Shown: positions 49,886-59,144 of the stretch, in pieces | Layout: every line of letters begins with the position of its first letter | Position numbering within the stretch: position 1 is the first letter of the stretch | Origin: Bacillus thermotolerans | GTDB taxonomy: Bacteria; Bacillota; Bacilli; Bacillales; Domibacillaceae | DNA: 64,000 bases | Reading direction: 5' to 3' | Assembly: GCF_000812025.2 (NCBI RefSeq) | Contig: NZ_JWJE02000007.1 | Span: 60,640-124,639, forward strand | The notes under the pieces: model-generated | Told to the model about the DNA's origin: nothing | Databases searched by the model: none | Seen by the model: only the letters and a program-made list of their open reading frames with translations | Position numbers and translations under genes: made by a program

Positions 49886-51031
49886 TCAAAACATAAGCCG
49901 GCGTTTCACCAGTTCGCCAAACTCAGCAGCAAAGGCCTTCTCCTTTTCAGTCTGCTCGAAGGTTGTACGGCTTAGCAATGGTTGTTCCGCTATTCCGGCT
50001 TCTTTTAAAAGTTCTATGTACTCCTCAATCATCCCTTCTACCGTTAAAGAAGAAATGAGCGGGAAGACATTTATCTGCAGGTCACCCTTCAATATACGCC
50101 TTGTCAAAGCCTTAGCTGCCTGCTTTACAGTAGTTTTTCTTGTGCGAGAAAGACAATCATGCCACAGATAAAACTGCCACTCAATCGGATGGCTTTTCAT
50201 TAAAGCCATACTGCGCACAGGCAGTCCTATCCAAACAGGCAGCAGGAGCGGATGGTGTCCCGCTTCATACACAAAACGAAAAAACGGATCGGATATACCT
50301 TTTCGAAAGTATAACTGCCTTTGAAGCCATCTGTGTTTTTGTTGAAACCAGCTAGAAAGAGAAAATGAAGAAGTAAAGGAGGGTGAAAAGGCTGGAGGAT
50401 ACGTCATTTTATGAAGCGGAATTTCCTGAACGGAAGCATGGTAAAGAGAGGATTGAATAGGAATCAGCTTTGAGTAGAAGGAAAACTTTTCTGTACCAGG
50501 CGAGTAGGCTAAGAACCAGTAACCAAATGAAGAAGAGTATTGAAAGAACAGACGGTGAAATGGGGTGAAGGTATACAGCTCGCCCCGCTTCTTGATGGGC
50601 GGGCCGCCGTAAATCCAAAGAGGAATGTAGCCGTTGGCAACATAGCCATTTGTTCGCTGTATAAACAGGTCAGACGCTATAGAGGAGCATTGGAACTCTA
50701 CAGCTATTCGCATATCTACCAGCAAATCCGGACGCTGGGAAATTTCAGGAAGGAAGGCCTCCAGCTGCACCTCTTTATACAGGCTCAGCCATCCATAAAA
50801 GTCGGATTTCCCTTTTAAATGCTTTGCCGATTCCCCTTCAGAGAATGACTGGCAGATTTCGGACTGCTTATGGGCAAAATGTGGAACCTTTATAGTCCCA
50901 GCTTTAAAAATTACCGGGTTCTGGCAAGCCGGGCACAGATAAACGCCGTTTTTCAGCTCCTTGATGCGTTCGACTTCTTCTTGAGCTGCAGCCCTGATCA
51001 GCTCACCCTTCTCGTTCATTGCAATAAGCAA
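49886..51031 (-). CDS. coiA: Competence protein CoiA (YjbF)
   Basis: 381 residues from a TTG start at 51031 with GGAG 7 bp upstream. N-terminal CxxC zinc-like pair (YLCPACQNPVIFKAG near 32-46), then the nuclease-like core LPEISQRPDLLVDMRIAVEFQCSSI with the PD-(D/E)xK pattern (D, E-x-Q). CoiA acts on incoming single-stranded DNA in transformation, promoting recombination. It is downstream of mecA, a competence regulator. Confidence 0.88.
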   Translation of the reverse strand: MLIAMNEKGELIRAAAQEEVERIKELKNGVYLCPACQNPVIFKAGTIKVPHFAHKQSEICQSFSEGESAKHLKGKSDFYGWLSLYKEVQLEAFLPEISQRPDLLVDMRIAVEFQCSSIASDLFIQRTNGYVANGYIPLWIYGGPPIKKRGELYTFTPFHRLFFQYSSSFGYWFLAYSPGTEKFSFYSKLIPIQSSLYHASVQEIPLHKMTYPPAFSPSFTSSFSLSSWFQQKHRWLQRQLYFRKGISDPFFRFVYEAGHHPLLLPVWIGLPVRSMALMKSHPIEWQFYLWHDCLSRTRKTTVKQAAKALTRRILKGDLQINVFPLISSLTVEGMIEEYIELLKEAGIAEQPLLSRTTFEQTEKEKAFAAEFGELVKRRLMF

Positions 51032-51136
51032 TTTATCACTCCTTTCTCTCTTTGCTTATTCGCCCCTATTTCCTTGATCTCCTGCCGGTATTTTGGCAAA
51101 TAAAAAAAGCACTGATTTTTCATCAGCGCTGAGTGG

Positions 51137-51799
51137 TTAATTAAAATATTGACGGACCGTTTCGAATACATTGCTTTCAATCACACATTTACCGTACTCA
51201 CGGAGACGGTGAACGGTCATTCCTGACTCGCCTGCATATTCAAGTAATACGCTTAATGTATCTTCTATAGACTCTTCATCAAACTCATCTTCTGGGAACT
51301 CCACATATAAGTAGTAGCGGTTCTCGAATGAGTACAGTTGTGTAGTTAAACCTTCAAAGCCGGCACGCTGGCTTAATTGGATCACATCTTCAAAGTCTCT
51401 AAACGAAAGCAGAAACTCCATTGGGAGATCTTTCTCCTGATCGTTCTCTCCGTTTGTACGAAGATGTTCATCCAGCAATTCTTCTAACTGATCATCTACT
51501 GGGAGGTCCCGATACTTATCTCCGGGCAGCGGCAGTTCGATTCGTTGTCCATCCTTCGTTAAACTCGCTTGAGTAACTAGTATCTCAAGACCTTTATCCA
51601 AAGCTTGGACTTGAATCCAAAGCGGTCCATCAACAGTGAATTCCTCTGCATCATGAATTTCTTCCATCATATCCCAGAAAAGTTCTTCGCTCCGTTCGCG
51701 ATTATACCAAATTTCTTCGCGATCGAATCCCCTTTCCTCTATATCCAAGTACGAAATGTACAGCTTCACAGTGTTATCGTTAATACGCTCGATTTCCAT
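51137..51799 (-). CDS. mecA: Adaptor protein MecA
   Basis: 220 residues from the ATG at 51799 (GAGGTAG upstream); a Met eight codons earlier has no site. N-terminal MEIERINDNTVKLYISYLDIEERGFDREEIWYNRER binds substrates, an acidic middle (about 90-125) links to the C-terminal ClpC-binding domain (YLYVEFPEDEFDEES near 170). MecA delivers ComK and others to ClpCP. With Spx nearby, its classic neighbour, order is as in B. subtilis. Confidence 0.94.
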   Translation of the reverse strand: MEIERINDNTVKLYISYLDIEERGFDREEIWYNRERSEELFWDMMEEIHDAEEFTVDGPLWIQVQALDKGLEILVTQASLTKDGQRIELPLPGDKYRDLPVDDQLEELLDEHLRTNGENDQEKDLPMEFLLSFRDFEDVIQLSQRAGFEGLTTQLYSFENRYYLYVEFPEDEFDEESIEDTLSVLLEYAGESGMTVHRLREYGKCVIESNVFETVRQYFN

Positions 51800-52131
51800 A
51801 ACTACCTCTCTCCCTTCCATTTAAGGGTCCCTGAGGGAGGATTCCCTTGTTATTAGGCATTTCCCTGAAAAGCTCAACGATATGCATGTGCCTACTTCTA
51901 TTGTATGATAAACATCTAACAAATGAAAATAGAAAGATTCAAAAACGAGAAGGTATCTCGTTATTTTACCTGAATGGCATAAATATTTCAAGGTGGGCTC
52001 GGAATCCTTCCTTGCAGGCAGCGCTTTCGGCACTTAGAAAGCTGAACGAAGCCTATCATTGCTTTACTTATTATTTAATCAGGTGATGTAATAAAAAACC
52101 CCCATACCGCTTTGGCTGGAGGTTTACAGGC
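51800..52131. other. Gap between mecA and a small gene
   Basis: 332 bp. It should hold the mecA promoter, not clearly readable. AACGAGA / TCTCGTT (51944-51962) is a short stem with TTTG on the minus strand. A clearer terminator-like stem lies at 52096-52125. No other gene was supported. Confidence 0.4.
52096..52125 (-). terminator. Terminator after the spx transcript
   Basis: Imperfect AAACC..CCA / TGG..GGTTT stem followed on the minus strand by TTTTTTATTA. Confidence 0.7.
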
Positions 52132-52221
52132 TTATGTGGAGATATTACATGCAACAAGCATTGCTTCCGCATGTTCCTTATTTGGCCTGTTTGTGTATGC
52201 ATAATGGAACTCGTCCATCAT
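52132..52221 (-). CDS. 29-residue peptide downstream of spx
   Basis: Opening MMDEFHYAYTNRPNKEH and ending LVACNIST. AGAGG lies 6 bp before the ATG at 52221. It is 41 bp past the spx stop and precedes a terminator, so it would be on the spx mRNA. No family is recognised and the size is close to chance, but the ribosome site is well placed. Confidence 0.4.
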   Translation of the reverse strand: MMDEFHYAYTNRPNKEHAEAMLVACNIST

Positions 52222-52262
52222 TGAAAGCCTCTATGCTGTTCCGAGATTAGGCTTTCTCTTCT

Positions 52263-52658
52263 TTAGTTGACAAGCCGTTGGGCCTCCCGCAATTGATAAG
52301 TTCGTACTTTTCTAGGAAGGAAGCGGCGAATTTCATCTTCGTTATAGCCAACCTGAAGACGTTTCTCGTCTAGAATAATCGGCCGGCGAAGAAGTCCTGG
52401 ATTTGATTGGATAAGCTCAAACAAATCCTGCAGTGGAAGCGTTTCAAGATCTACGTTTAATTTCTGGAAGATCTTTGAACGTGTAGAAATGATCTCATCT
52501 GTGCCATCTTCTGTCATTCTTAGTATTTCTTTAATTTCCTCAATGCTCAAAGGCTCAGAAAAAATATTTCTTTCGACATAGGAAATATCGTGCTCTTCTA
52601 ACCACGCTTTCGCTTTACGGCATGAAGTACAACTAGGTGAAGTATATAAAGTAACCAT
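52263..52658 (-). CDS. spx: Redox-sensing RNA polymerase-binding regulator Spx
   Basis: 131 residues, ArsC-like fold. N-terminal redox switch CTSC (residues 10-13), then the conserved [12 protein letters not shown] (Gly/Arg region around 52-60 is altered as ISTRS) and [32 protein letters not shown] near the end. Spx binds the alpha C-terminal domain of RNA polymerase in thiol stress and is cleared by ClpXP with SpxH. Upstream DNA holds a PerR-like box. Confidence 0.95.
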   Translation of the reverse strand: MVTLYTSPSCTSCRKAKAWLEEHDISYVERNIFSEPLSIEEIKEILRMTEDGTDEIISTRSKIFQKLNVDLETLPLQDLFELIQSNPGLLRRPIILDEKRLQVGYNEDEIRRFLPRKVRTYQLREAQRLVN

Positions 52659-52735
52659 TCCTCAATCACACTCCTTAAAGATTAAAATATAATACCCTGC
52701 TATTTCATGAGGAATTTCCATTGATGAAGCAGTCT

Positions 52736-52753
52736 GTTTGAACCGCTTCAAAC
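52736..52753. promoter_or_regulatory. Inverted repeat upstream of spx
   Basis: Perfect arms GTTTGAA and TTCAAAC around CCGC, 78 bp upstream of the ATG. Could be an operator; the regulator is unknown. Confidence 0.45.
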
Positions 52754-52821
52754 ACACGGCTACCATACAATATGTATTATACATGAATCACTGTCTCATG
52801 AATACAGCTTTCATTATTTTG

Positions 52822-52836
52822 TAATAATAATTATAA
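52822..52836 (-). promoter_or_regulatory. PerR-box-like site upstream of spx
   Basis: Minus strand TTATAATTATTATTA against consensus TTATAATNATTATAA, one mismatch. TATAAT within it may be a -10, with TTTAGA 16 bp upstream as a weak -35. Confidence 0.55.
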
Positions 52837-53063
52837 AAAAACTTCATAAACTCTAAATAAATATTTCCACAAACTTGGTTGATTCCCTGCTTTAAAGTTG
52901 CACTTTTTCTATCTTTTGTTTATTTTTTCGTTCCTCATGCTGGTTGAAGGACTGAAAGACGGGTCTTTTTATATTTACCCGATTTTCATAAAAATTAAAC
53001 CAGAAAAATTCTTTTATCATTTACATACATTTAATTGATACTGTTTCCTGAGGAATGGAAAAA

Positions 53064-53092
53064 AGCCATCAGATACAAAAGACCTGATAGCT
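53064..53092 (-). terminator. Terminator of yjbC
   Basis: AGCcATCAG / CTGATaGCT stem with one mismatch, six T on the minus strand. Confidence 0.8.
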
Positions 53093-53098
53093 CATCTA

Positions 53099-53671
53099 TT
53101 ATATTTCCCCTAATATATCCTTGTCTCTGTCCTCATCTCTTGACAGGGCTTCGTTTACCGGCTCAAATGGTTTTCCGTACAGTTCTTCATCTTTATATTT
53201 GTGAATCAGCCGGTAGGTCTTTTTCATGTTCTCATAGATCGTCTCTTCGCTCTCGTCGCGTGGGGCCCAATAGAGGATTTCCATATCGTTCACTTTATTC
53301 GTTGCAAGTGAACGCCGGGAATAGCCAATAGTCTTAGCGTGCTTGAATCCTTCACGGGCATAGAAGCGCAATCTCTTTTCTGTGTCACTATCCTCATAAT
53401 TGATTGGCTCCACTTCAAGAATAATTGGCTTATCCTTTTTCTTCAGTTTCTCGATCAGCTTGTGCCCAAGCCCTTGTCCGCGGGATTCTTTTGATACAAA
53501 TAAGTAATCAATGAAGACAAACTCGTCGAACTCAACGTAAATGAGCACATGGTAAGGCCCTTCATCCTTATGATAGACGTCGCCTTTTTCTTTTAAAAGG
53601 AGCTCCATATGTTCCTTTGACTTCATTTCTTCAATAGGGAAATATTGATTTAGTTTTTCATACCAATGCAT
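53099..53671 (-). CDS. yjbC: GNAT-type acetyltransferase (YjbC)
   Basis: 190 residues. HWYEKLNQYFPIEEMKSKEHM opens; acetyl-CoA loop is SKESRGQGLGHKLIEKL near 80, then YAREGFKHAKTIGYSRRS. The C-terminus has an extra charged tail (about 150-190). In B. subtilis yjbC is stress induced and adjacent to spx. The ATG directly follows the stop of the upstream glycoside hydrolase-like gene, so they form one transcript. Confidence 0.87.
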   Translation of the reverse strand: MHWYEKLNQYFPIEEMKSKEHMELLLKEKGDVYHKDEGPYHVLIYVEFDEFVFIDYLFVSKESRGQGLGHKLIEKLKKKDKPIILEVEPINYEDSDTEKRLRFYAREGFKHAKTIGYSRRSLATNKVNDMEILYWAPRDESEETIYENMKKTYRLIHKYKDEELYGKPFEPVNEALSRDEDRDKDILGEI

Positions 53672-54883
53672 TTAATCTTCCTCTCTTTGTTCGGGAGTGT
53701 AATCCACATTTTCGGTATAATTATTACTAGCATTCCACAACAGAAATTCATCTATACCGCTATCGTTTAAGGCACGGATCTGTGCCTCTATTTCTTCCTT
53801 GCCATAGCGGATATAATTGCCTGAACCCAGCCATGAAGCGGTAAAATCCTGAAGCCAAGGCCTTGAAGTCGGCGGCGTATCAAGCGCTGCGAGCTTCTCA
53901 TTCTCCACCTTTGCATACTCTCTTACTAGGCGGTAGGGCTCTGTATCAGGCTTAGCAATGCCAAAATAAGACGTCCAGTGGCTTGGATAGATCATAGAGG
54001 AAATGACATCGACATTTTCAGATATCTTTGAAAAGTTCTGGCCGATGCCGGGAGCTTCAGGGAGTGTAGCAGAATAACCGAAGATATCGACAGAAACATC
54101 TACATTATAAGGCTCCAGCTTCTCACGAGCATAGGCGACGAAATCCGTCACGGCCTGCACGCGCCGCTGCACGAGGTCCTGTCCGGAATCCTCATAATCA
54201 CCAAGACTATACTCAAGCGTTTTATCCCGTGTTTCAAATCCTTCCGGAAAGCGCACGTAATCAAACTGAATTTCCTTAAAGCCCATCTTTGCAGCTTCAA
54301 TAGCAATATTTACATTATAGTCCCATACGTCTTTCACGAAGGGGTTTACAAACGATTCACCGCCTCCGTTGGCCCATACCTGTCCATTTCGCGTAAATGA
54401 CCATTCAGGCTTCTTTTGGGCCAATGTCGTATCCTTGAACACAACTACACGAGCGATCGGGTATACTTGTTTTTTCTCCATTTCCTCCAGCATCGCCCTC
54501 GGGTCCTTAATAACCGGCTCGGCAATGTCTTCGAAAGGAGAGCCAGGCTCCGGCTGATATGTAAGTTTGCCAAAGTCATCTTTTATGTCAACAACCATTG
54601 CATTTAAATCTGTTTCTTCTATTAATTGCATAAGCTCGTCAAAACGAGGGCCGCCAGCCGAATGGCCGGTTACATAAATACCGCGTACAGCGTCCGGATA
54701 CTCGAACTCTAACCCCGAGTCATACTGAAAACGCACCATATTTTCCGGTATTTCTTTGTTCAGTTCTGGTACGGGCCGGGTCTGAAATTCCGTCGTTTCC
54801 GCTGCTTGACCAGGTACTGGCCCTGAAAGCAGCAAGCCGCCAGTTAACAGTAAAGCCGCTCCGCATATTTTCCTTTTTTTCAT
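53672..54883 (-). CDS. Exported putative glycoside hydrolase (DUF4015, TIM barrel)
   Basis: 403 residues from the ATG at 54883 (GGAGGGG upstream); an earlier start would add 11 residues. A signal peptide (about 1-27, cut near GQAAETT) precedes a DUF4015 TIM barrel: VRGIYVTGHSAGG, VVDIKDDFGKLTYQPE, then EIQFDYVRFPEGF and SVDIFGYSATLPE. The family is related to polysaccharide deacetylase or glycosidase enzymes; a sugar target is likely but not shown. It is co-transcribed with yjbC. Confidence 0.85.
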   Translation of the reverse strand: MKKRKICGAALLLTGGLLLSGPVPGQAAETTEFQTRPVPELNKEIPENMVRFQYDSGLEFEYPDAVRGIYVTGHSAGGPRFDELMQLIEETDLNAMVVDIKDDFGKLTYQPEPGSPFEDIAEPVIKDPRAMLEEMEKKQVYPIARVVVFKDTTLAQKKPEWSFTRNGQVWANGGGESFVNPFVKDVWDYNVNIAIEAAKMGFKEIQFDYVRFPEGFETRDKTLEYSLGDYEDSGQDLVQRRVQAVTDFVAYAREKLEPYNVDVSVDIFGYSATLPEAPGIGQNFSKISENVDVISSMIYPSHWTSYFGIAKPDTEPYRLVREYAKVENEKLAALDTPPTSRPWLQDFTASWLGSGNYIRYGKEEIEAQIRALNDSGIDEFLLWNASNNYTENVDYTPEQREED

Positions 54884-55042
54884 ACAATCTTCCCCTCCAT
54901 CTCCTCTATTACCCAAAGTTACTAGCTTTTATTCTATCAATTTAAGAAATAAATAGAAAGATAGACAAAATACTGTCGCTGCTTCCCCTAAATCAATAAA
55001 CCGCAGACTTCTCCTGCACGCTTTACTGATCCATATTAAAAA

Positions 55043-55069
55043 CTGTCCCATGTTCAACGCATGGGACAG
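55043..55069 (-). terminator. Terminator of the opp operon
   Basis: CTGTCCCATG / CATGGGACAG stem, five T on the minus strand. Confidence 0.9.
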
Positions 55070-55081
55070 ACAGTACTCAAG

Positions 55082-56011
55082 CTAGACATTAGTTTGATAA
55101 GCTTCCAATTCTCTTTCTGAGCAATAAACGAAGTGGCCAGGTTCTACTTCTCTCATTTCCACTTTCTCGTCGGGGGCGTAATTATGAATAGCAGGGTCAT
55201 ATGTTTTTCTCCTACGGCTTCGTTCGTGTTCCGGATCTGGCAAAGGGATAGCCGAAAGCAAGGATTGCGTATAAGGGTGAAGCGGGTTATTATACAGCAC
55301 ATCACTCGGCGCCAGCTCAACAAGCTTGCCAAAGTACATGACACCGATACGGTCACTAATATACTTCACCATCGATAAGTCATGGGCAATAAACAAATAA
55401 GTCAGCCCTCGTTCTGCCTGCAGCTGCTTCATCAAATTCACAACCTGCGCTTGGATGGATACGTCGAGCGCTGAAATCGGCTCATCGGCAATAATAAATT
55501 CGGGCTCTACAGCCAGCGCCCGGGCAATGCCGATCCGCTGCCGCTGTCCGCCTGAAAACTCATGCGGATAACGGTTCGCATGCTCACGGTTTAAGCCGAC
55601 TGTTTCAAGCAGCTTATACACCTTTTCCATTCGCTCTTTTTTGTTCTTTGCCAAACCGTGCAGGTCAATGCCCTCTGCAATAATATCCGCTACTTTCATA
55701 CGCGGGTTTAAAGAAGCGTATGGATCCTGAAAAATCATCTGCATCTTCCGGTTAAATTCCTTTAATTCAGCTTTAGACTTCTTTCCATGAACATCTTTGC
55801 CGTTAAACAGGACTTGCCCGTCCGTGGCCTCGTATAAGCGAATGATCGTTCTTCCTGTCGTCGATTTGCCGCAGCCTGATTCGCCAACAAGTCCAAGCGT
55901 TTCACCACGGTAAATATCAAAGGAAATACCATCGACCGCTTTGACCATATTCGGCTTTCCTTCATTAAAATATTGCTTCAGTTGCTTAATTTCCACTAGT
56001 TTTTCAGCCAT
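55082..56011 (-). CDS. oppF: Oligopeptide ABC transporter ATP-binding protein OppF
   Basis: 309 residues. Walker A GESGCGKSTTGRTI, signature FSGGQRQRIGIARAL and Walker B IADEPISALD are complete, followed by the peptide-transporter C-terminal YGIMYFGKLVELAP and HPYTQSLLSAIP. Together with OppD it powers OppBC. In Bacillus this permease imports competence and sporulation signal peptides and nutrients. It follows oppD by one base, the last gene of the operon. Confidence 0.95.
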   Translation of the reverse strand: MAEKLVEIKQLKQYFNEGKPNMVKAVDGISFDIYRGETLGLVGESGCGKSTTGRTIIRLYEATDGQVLFNGKDVHGKKSKAELKEFNRKMQMIFQDPYASLNPRMKVADIIAEGIDLHGLAKNKKERMEKVYKLLETVGLNREHANRYPHEFSGGQRQRIGIARALAVEPEFIIADEPISALDVSIQAQVVNLMKQLQAERGLTYLFIAHDLSMVKYISDRIGVMYFGKLVELAPSDVLYNNPLHPYTQSLLSAIPLPDPEHERSRRRKTYDPAIHNYAPDEKVEMREVEPGHFVYCSERELEAYQTNV

Positions 56012-56012
56012 C

Positions 56013-57080
56013 TCAGCGAACCTCCCCAGCTAGTACAGGCTTCTCAAAATTGTTTGGCATAGGCTTCATCTGCTGCCGCACACTTGCCGGAGGTTCGACC
56101 TCCGGCGCGCTTGGATGAAGCAGCCAGGATTTTACGAAGTGAGTCGGAGACAACTGGTATGTGGGCGGTTCCTTCTCGAAATCAATCTTTAAGGCATACT
56201 CACTTCTTAAAGCGAACGCATCCCCCTTCGGCGGGTGCAGTAAATCTGGCGGAGTGCCCGGTATGGCTTGAAGCTCGCTCTCCTCATCCGTATCGAGACT
56301 TGGCATAGATGACAGCAGTCCCCAAGTATACGGATGGCGCGGGTCGTAGAAGATCTCATCTACTGTGCCTGTTTCTACAACCTGTCCACCATACATGACA
56401 GCCACCCGATCGGCCACGTTAGCGACCACACCAAGGTCGTGGGTAATGAAGATAATCGCCGTTTCGATCTTTTTCTGCAGCTCCTTCATCAATTCGAGAA
56501 TCTGCGCCTGGATTGTTACGTCCAATGCAGTCGTTGGCTCATCTGCTATAAGAATTTTGGGATTGCAGGCTAAGGCAATCCCAATCACTACCCGCTGCCG
56601 CTGTCCGCCGGAGAATTGATGCGGAAACTGCGACATTCTCGCTTCCGGATTTGGAAGTCCTACCAGTTCGAGAAGCTCTACTGCTCTCTTTCTAGCATCT
56701 GACTTACTCATCTTTTGATGCTTAATCAGCGGCTCCATTAATTGCTTCCCTACCTTCATCGTAGGGTTAAGGGAAGTCATCGGATCCTGAAAGATCATGG
56801 AAATATCTTTCCCGCGGAGCTTTTCCATTTCCTTCTCGGAAAGCGATACTAAGTCTCTTCCCTCAAATAGCATCTGTCCTTCTTTAATACGTCCGGGCGG
56901 GTTCGGAATAAGGCGCATCAGTGCTTTTGTCGTCACGGATTTGCCCGATCCCGATTCACCGACAATCGCCAGCGTCTCTCCTTTATCTAAATGAAAATCA
57001 ACTCCGCGTACAGCTTTTACCTCCCCCGCGTGCGTATCGAAGGAGACATGCAAATTACGTATATCTAATAAGCGGTTCAC
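56013..57080 (-). CDS. oppD: Oligopeptide ABC transporter ATP-binding protein OppD
   Basis: 355 residues. Walker A GESGSGKSVTTKALM, signature FSGGQRQRVVIGIALAC, Walker B IADEPTTALDVTIQ. The C-terminal oligopeptide segment (PGTPPDLLHPPKGDAFALRS) lacks the usual cysteines of the C-rich motif seen in many OppD, which is not unusual in this genus. It overlaps nothing; oppC ends 23 bp before. Function as above for OppF. Confidence 0.94.
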   Translation of the reverse strand: MNRLLDIRNLHVSFDTHAGEVKAVRGVDFHLDKGETLAIVGESGSGKSVTTKALMRLIPNPPGRIKEGQMLFEGRDLVSLSEKEMEKLRGKDISMIFQDPMTSLNPTMKVGKQLMEPLIKHQKMSKSDARKRAVELLELVGLPNPEARMSQFPHQFSGGQRQRVVIGIALACNPKILIADEPTTALDVTIQAQILELMKELQKKIETAIIFITHDLGVVANVADRVAVMYGGQVVETGTVDEIFYDPRHPYTWGLLSSMPSLDTDEESELQAIPGTPPDLLHPPKGDAFALRSEYALKIDFEKEPPTYQLSPTHFVKSWLLHPSAPEVEPPASVRQQMKPMPNNFEKPVLAGEVR

Positions 57081-57103
57081 TATAAAATTCTCCTTCCATT
57101 CGT

Positions 57104-58132
57104 TTATTTCCGCATCTTCGGATCAAGGGCATCACGTAAGCCGTCCGCCAGCAGGTTAAAGCTCAAAATCAGCAAACTGATAATAATAGATGGAATAATC
57201 AGCATATGAGGATAGATTTGCAATGATTTAAAACCATCGTTAACCAATGAACCAAGTGATGCTTCAGGCGGTCGAATACCGAGGCCGATAAAGCTCAAAA
57301 ACGCCTCTGTGAAAATAGCACTTGGAATCGTAAACATAGTGGTGACAATGATTGGCCCCATCGCGTTTGGCATCAGGTGTTTCCAAATTAAGCGGCTTCC
57401 CGATGCACCGAGCGTGCGTGAAGCTAACACAAATTCCTGTCCTTTCAGCTTTAAGAACTGGCCTCGGACAATCCGGGCCATATTCACCCAGCCAGTGATC
57501 ACCATCGCCATCGTAATGGAAAAGATACCCGGTTCAAAGATTAAGATGAAGAGGATGACCACAATTAGATGCGGAATACCGACCAGCACCTCAATAATCC
57601 GCTGCATCACATTATCTACACGGCCACCGTAAAAGCCTGAAATACCACCGTAAGCAATTCCGATTAGAAAGTCGATCACCGCCGCCAGCACACCGATATA
57701 AAGAGAAATCCGTGTGCCATACCATGTTCTCGTCCATAGATCACGACCAAGATCGTCTGTCCCAAACCAGTAATATTCTTCTACATTCCTCGCTTCGTAC
57801 ATATCAAAGCCATCCTTGTCTTTTCCATCGAATGGCAGCCATTCAATGTTCTCCAGTCCGGGAACTTTTGGCGGCAGCTTGGCATGCGAAATATTTTGCT
57901 CCCTGTACGAAAACTCGTTCATGGATGGCCCGACTACTGCCATAAAAGTGATAAAAAGGATGAGAATAAGCCCCACAATAGCTCCTTTATTCCCTTTTAG
58001 CCGAATCCAGGCGTCCTGCCAAAAATTCAAGCTTGGACGGGTAATCTTTTCCGAATCGGCTCCTCTCTTATCCGCCGGCTGGAAGAGGTCTTTGGACAAA
58101 TTTGTCATATTGTCTCTGTCTTCTCTGCTCAT
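57104..58132 (-). CDS. oppC: Oligopeptide ABC transporter permease OppC
   Basis: 342 residues with a charged N-terminus (about 1-35), then six membrane segments and the ABC permease motif EAFLSFIGLGIRPPEASLGSLV near the end (the EAA-x3-G-like loop sits at ASRTLGASGSRLIWKHL). It forms the channel with OppB. The ATG at 58132 overlaps the oppB stop by one base and has GGAGGG upstream. Confidence 0.94.
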   Translation of the reverse strand: MSREDRDNMTNLSKDLFQPADKRGADSEKITRPSLNFWQDAWIRLKGNKGAIVGLILILFITFMAVVGPSMNEFSYREQNISHAKLPPKVPGLENIEWLPFDGKDKDGFDMYEARNVEEYYWFGTDDLGRDLWTRTWYGTRISLYIGVLAAVIDFLIGIAYGGISGFYGGRVDNVMQRIIEVLVGIPHLIVVILFILIFEPGIFSITMAMVITGWVNMARIVRGQFLKLKGQEFVLASRTLGASGSRLIWKHLMPNAMGPIIVTTMFTIPSAIFTEAFLSFIGLGIRPPEASLGSLVNDGFKSLQIYPHMLIIPSIIISLLILSFNLLADGLRDALDPKMRK

Positions 58133-59061
58133 TATTTCTTCCCTCCATTTAACCGGATACGCGGATCAATAATTCCATAAAGGATATCGACAATAAAGAT
58201 CACGAAAATAAACAACGCACTATAAAACAAAGTAATCCCCATAATGACTGTATAGTCGTTCGTTAGGATCGACTGGACAAACTGTTGTCCGATTCCAGGA
58301 ATCCCAAAGATATTCTCAATAACGAGCGATCCGGTCATAATATTAACCGCTAAAGGTCCTAATAATGTAATGATTGGAATAAGTGCGTTGCGCAACGCAT
58401 GCTTCGTCATAATCGAAAATGAGCTTACTCCTTTAGCCCGGGCAAGCATAATGTAATCAGAGCCTAGCACCTCAAGAAGTTCAGAACGCATATACCTTGC
58501 GACTGTCGCGATAACAAATACGGACAAAGCAAGTGTTGGCAGCACTGTGTATTCAAACCCTTCCCACGCGGCTACCGGAAAAATGGGGAACTTTACGGCA
58601 AGGAAGTATTGTAATACGCCTGCAAAAACGAAGGAAGGAATCGAAATGCCTAGAACGGCAATCGTGGTGGCAGTATAATCTAGAAAACTATTTTGTTTTA
58701 AAGCGGCGAGTACACCTAGAATGATGCCGACAACCGTTCCAAATAAGATTGCTTGAAAGCCAAGGTAAGCAGAAGGCCCAATCCGCTCGCCAATCATCGT
58801 TGTTACTGGACGGTTATCGTACTGAAAGGATAAACCTAAATCTCCTTTAAACAAATTAGTCATATAGTTCACATATTGAACGGGAAGCGGGTCGTTCAAC
58901 CCGTATTTATCAAGAATAATCTCTTGCTGTTCAGGACTTAATTTCTCCTGATTCGTCAGCGGCGATCCTGGCAAAAGCTTCATTAGAAAGAATGTGATCG
59001 TAGCAATGATCAGCAATGTGATCAGCATATAAATGAAGCGTTGCACTATGTAGCGTGCCAT
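58132..59061 (-). CDS. oppB: Oligopeptide ABC transporter permease OppB
   Basis: 309 residues, six membrane segments, beginning ARYIVQRFIYMLITLLIIATITFF. The loop ARAKGVSSFSIMTKHALRNALIPI is the permease EAA-like coupling motif, then GSLVIENIFGIPGIGQ. It pairs with OppC. It is separated from oppA by 138 bp that hold a hairpin, so it may be expressed below oppA. Confidence 0.95.
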   Translation of the reverse strand: MARYIVQRFIYMLITLLIIATITFFLMKLLPGSPLTNQEKLSPEQQEIILDKYGLNDPLPVQYVNYMTNLFKGDLGLSFQYDNRPVTTMIGERIGPSAYLGFQAILFGTVVGIILGVLAALKQNSFLDYTATTIAVLGISIPSFVFAGVLQYFLAVKFPIFPVAAWEGFEYTVLPTLALSVFVIATVARYMRSELLEVLGSDYIMLARAKGVSSFSIMTKHALRNALIPIITLLGPLAVNIMTGSLVIENIFGIPGIGQQFVQSILTNDYTVIMGITLFYSALFIFVIFIVDILYGIIDPRIRLNGGKK

Positions 59062-59144
59062 AGATAACCCTCCTTTTCAAAAATTTATTCACTTAATATT
59101 TTTATAGTTCACTAAATTCAAAACTCTCTTCCCTAGCAGGGAAA

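Larger units (their letters stand above)
52659..53063. other. Regulatory gap upstream of spx
   Basis: About 400 bp, T/A-rich. It contains an inverted repeat at 52736-52753 and a PerR-like box at 52822-52836; no gene was found. Several A/T-rich -10 candidates exist, so more than one promoter is likely, as in B. subtilis. Confidence 0.55.

Noticed and set aside
51847..52086. Plus-strand frame between mecA and spx
   Set aside because: No ribosome site and no recognisable protein pattern; it lies opposite the mecA upstream region and a terminator.
53035..53331. Plus-strand frame opposite yjbC
   Set aside because: Mirror frame of the coding strand; the yjbC acetyltransferase is clear on the minus strand.
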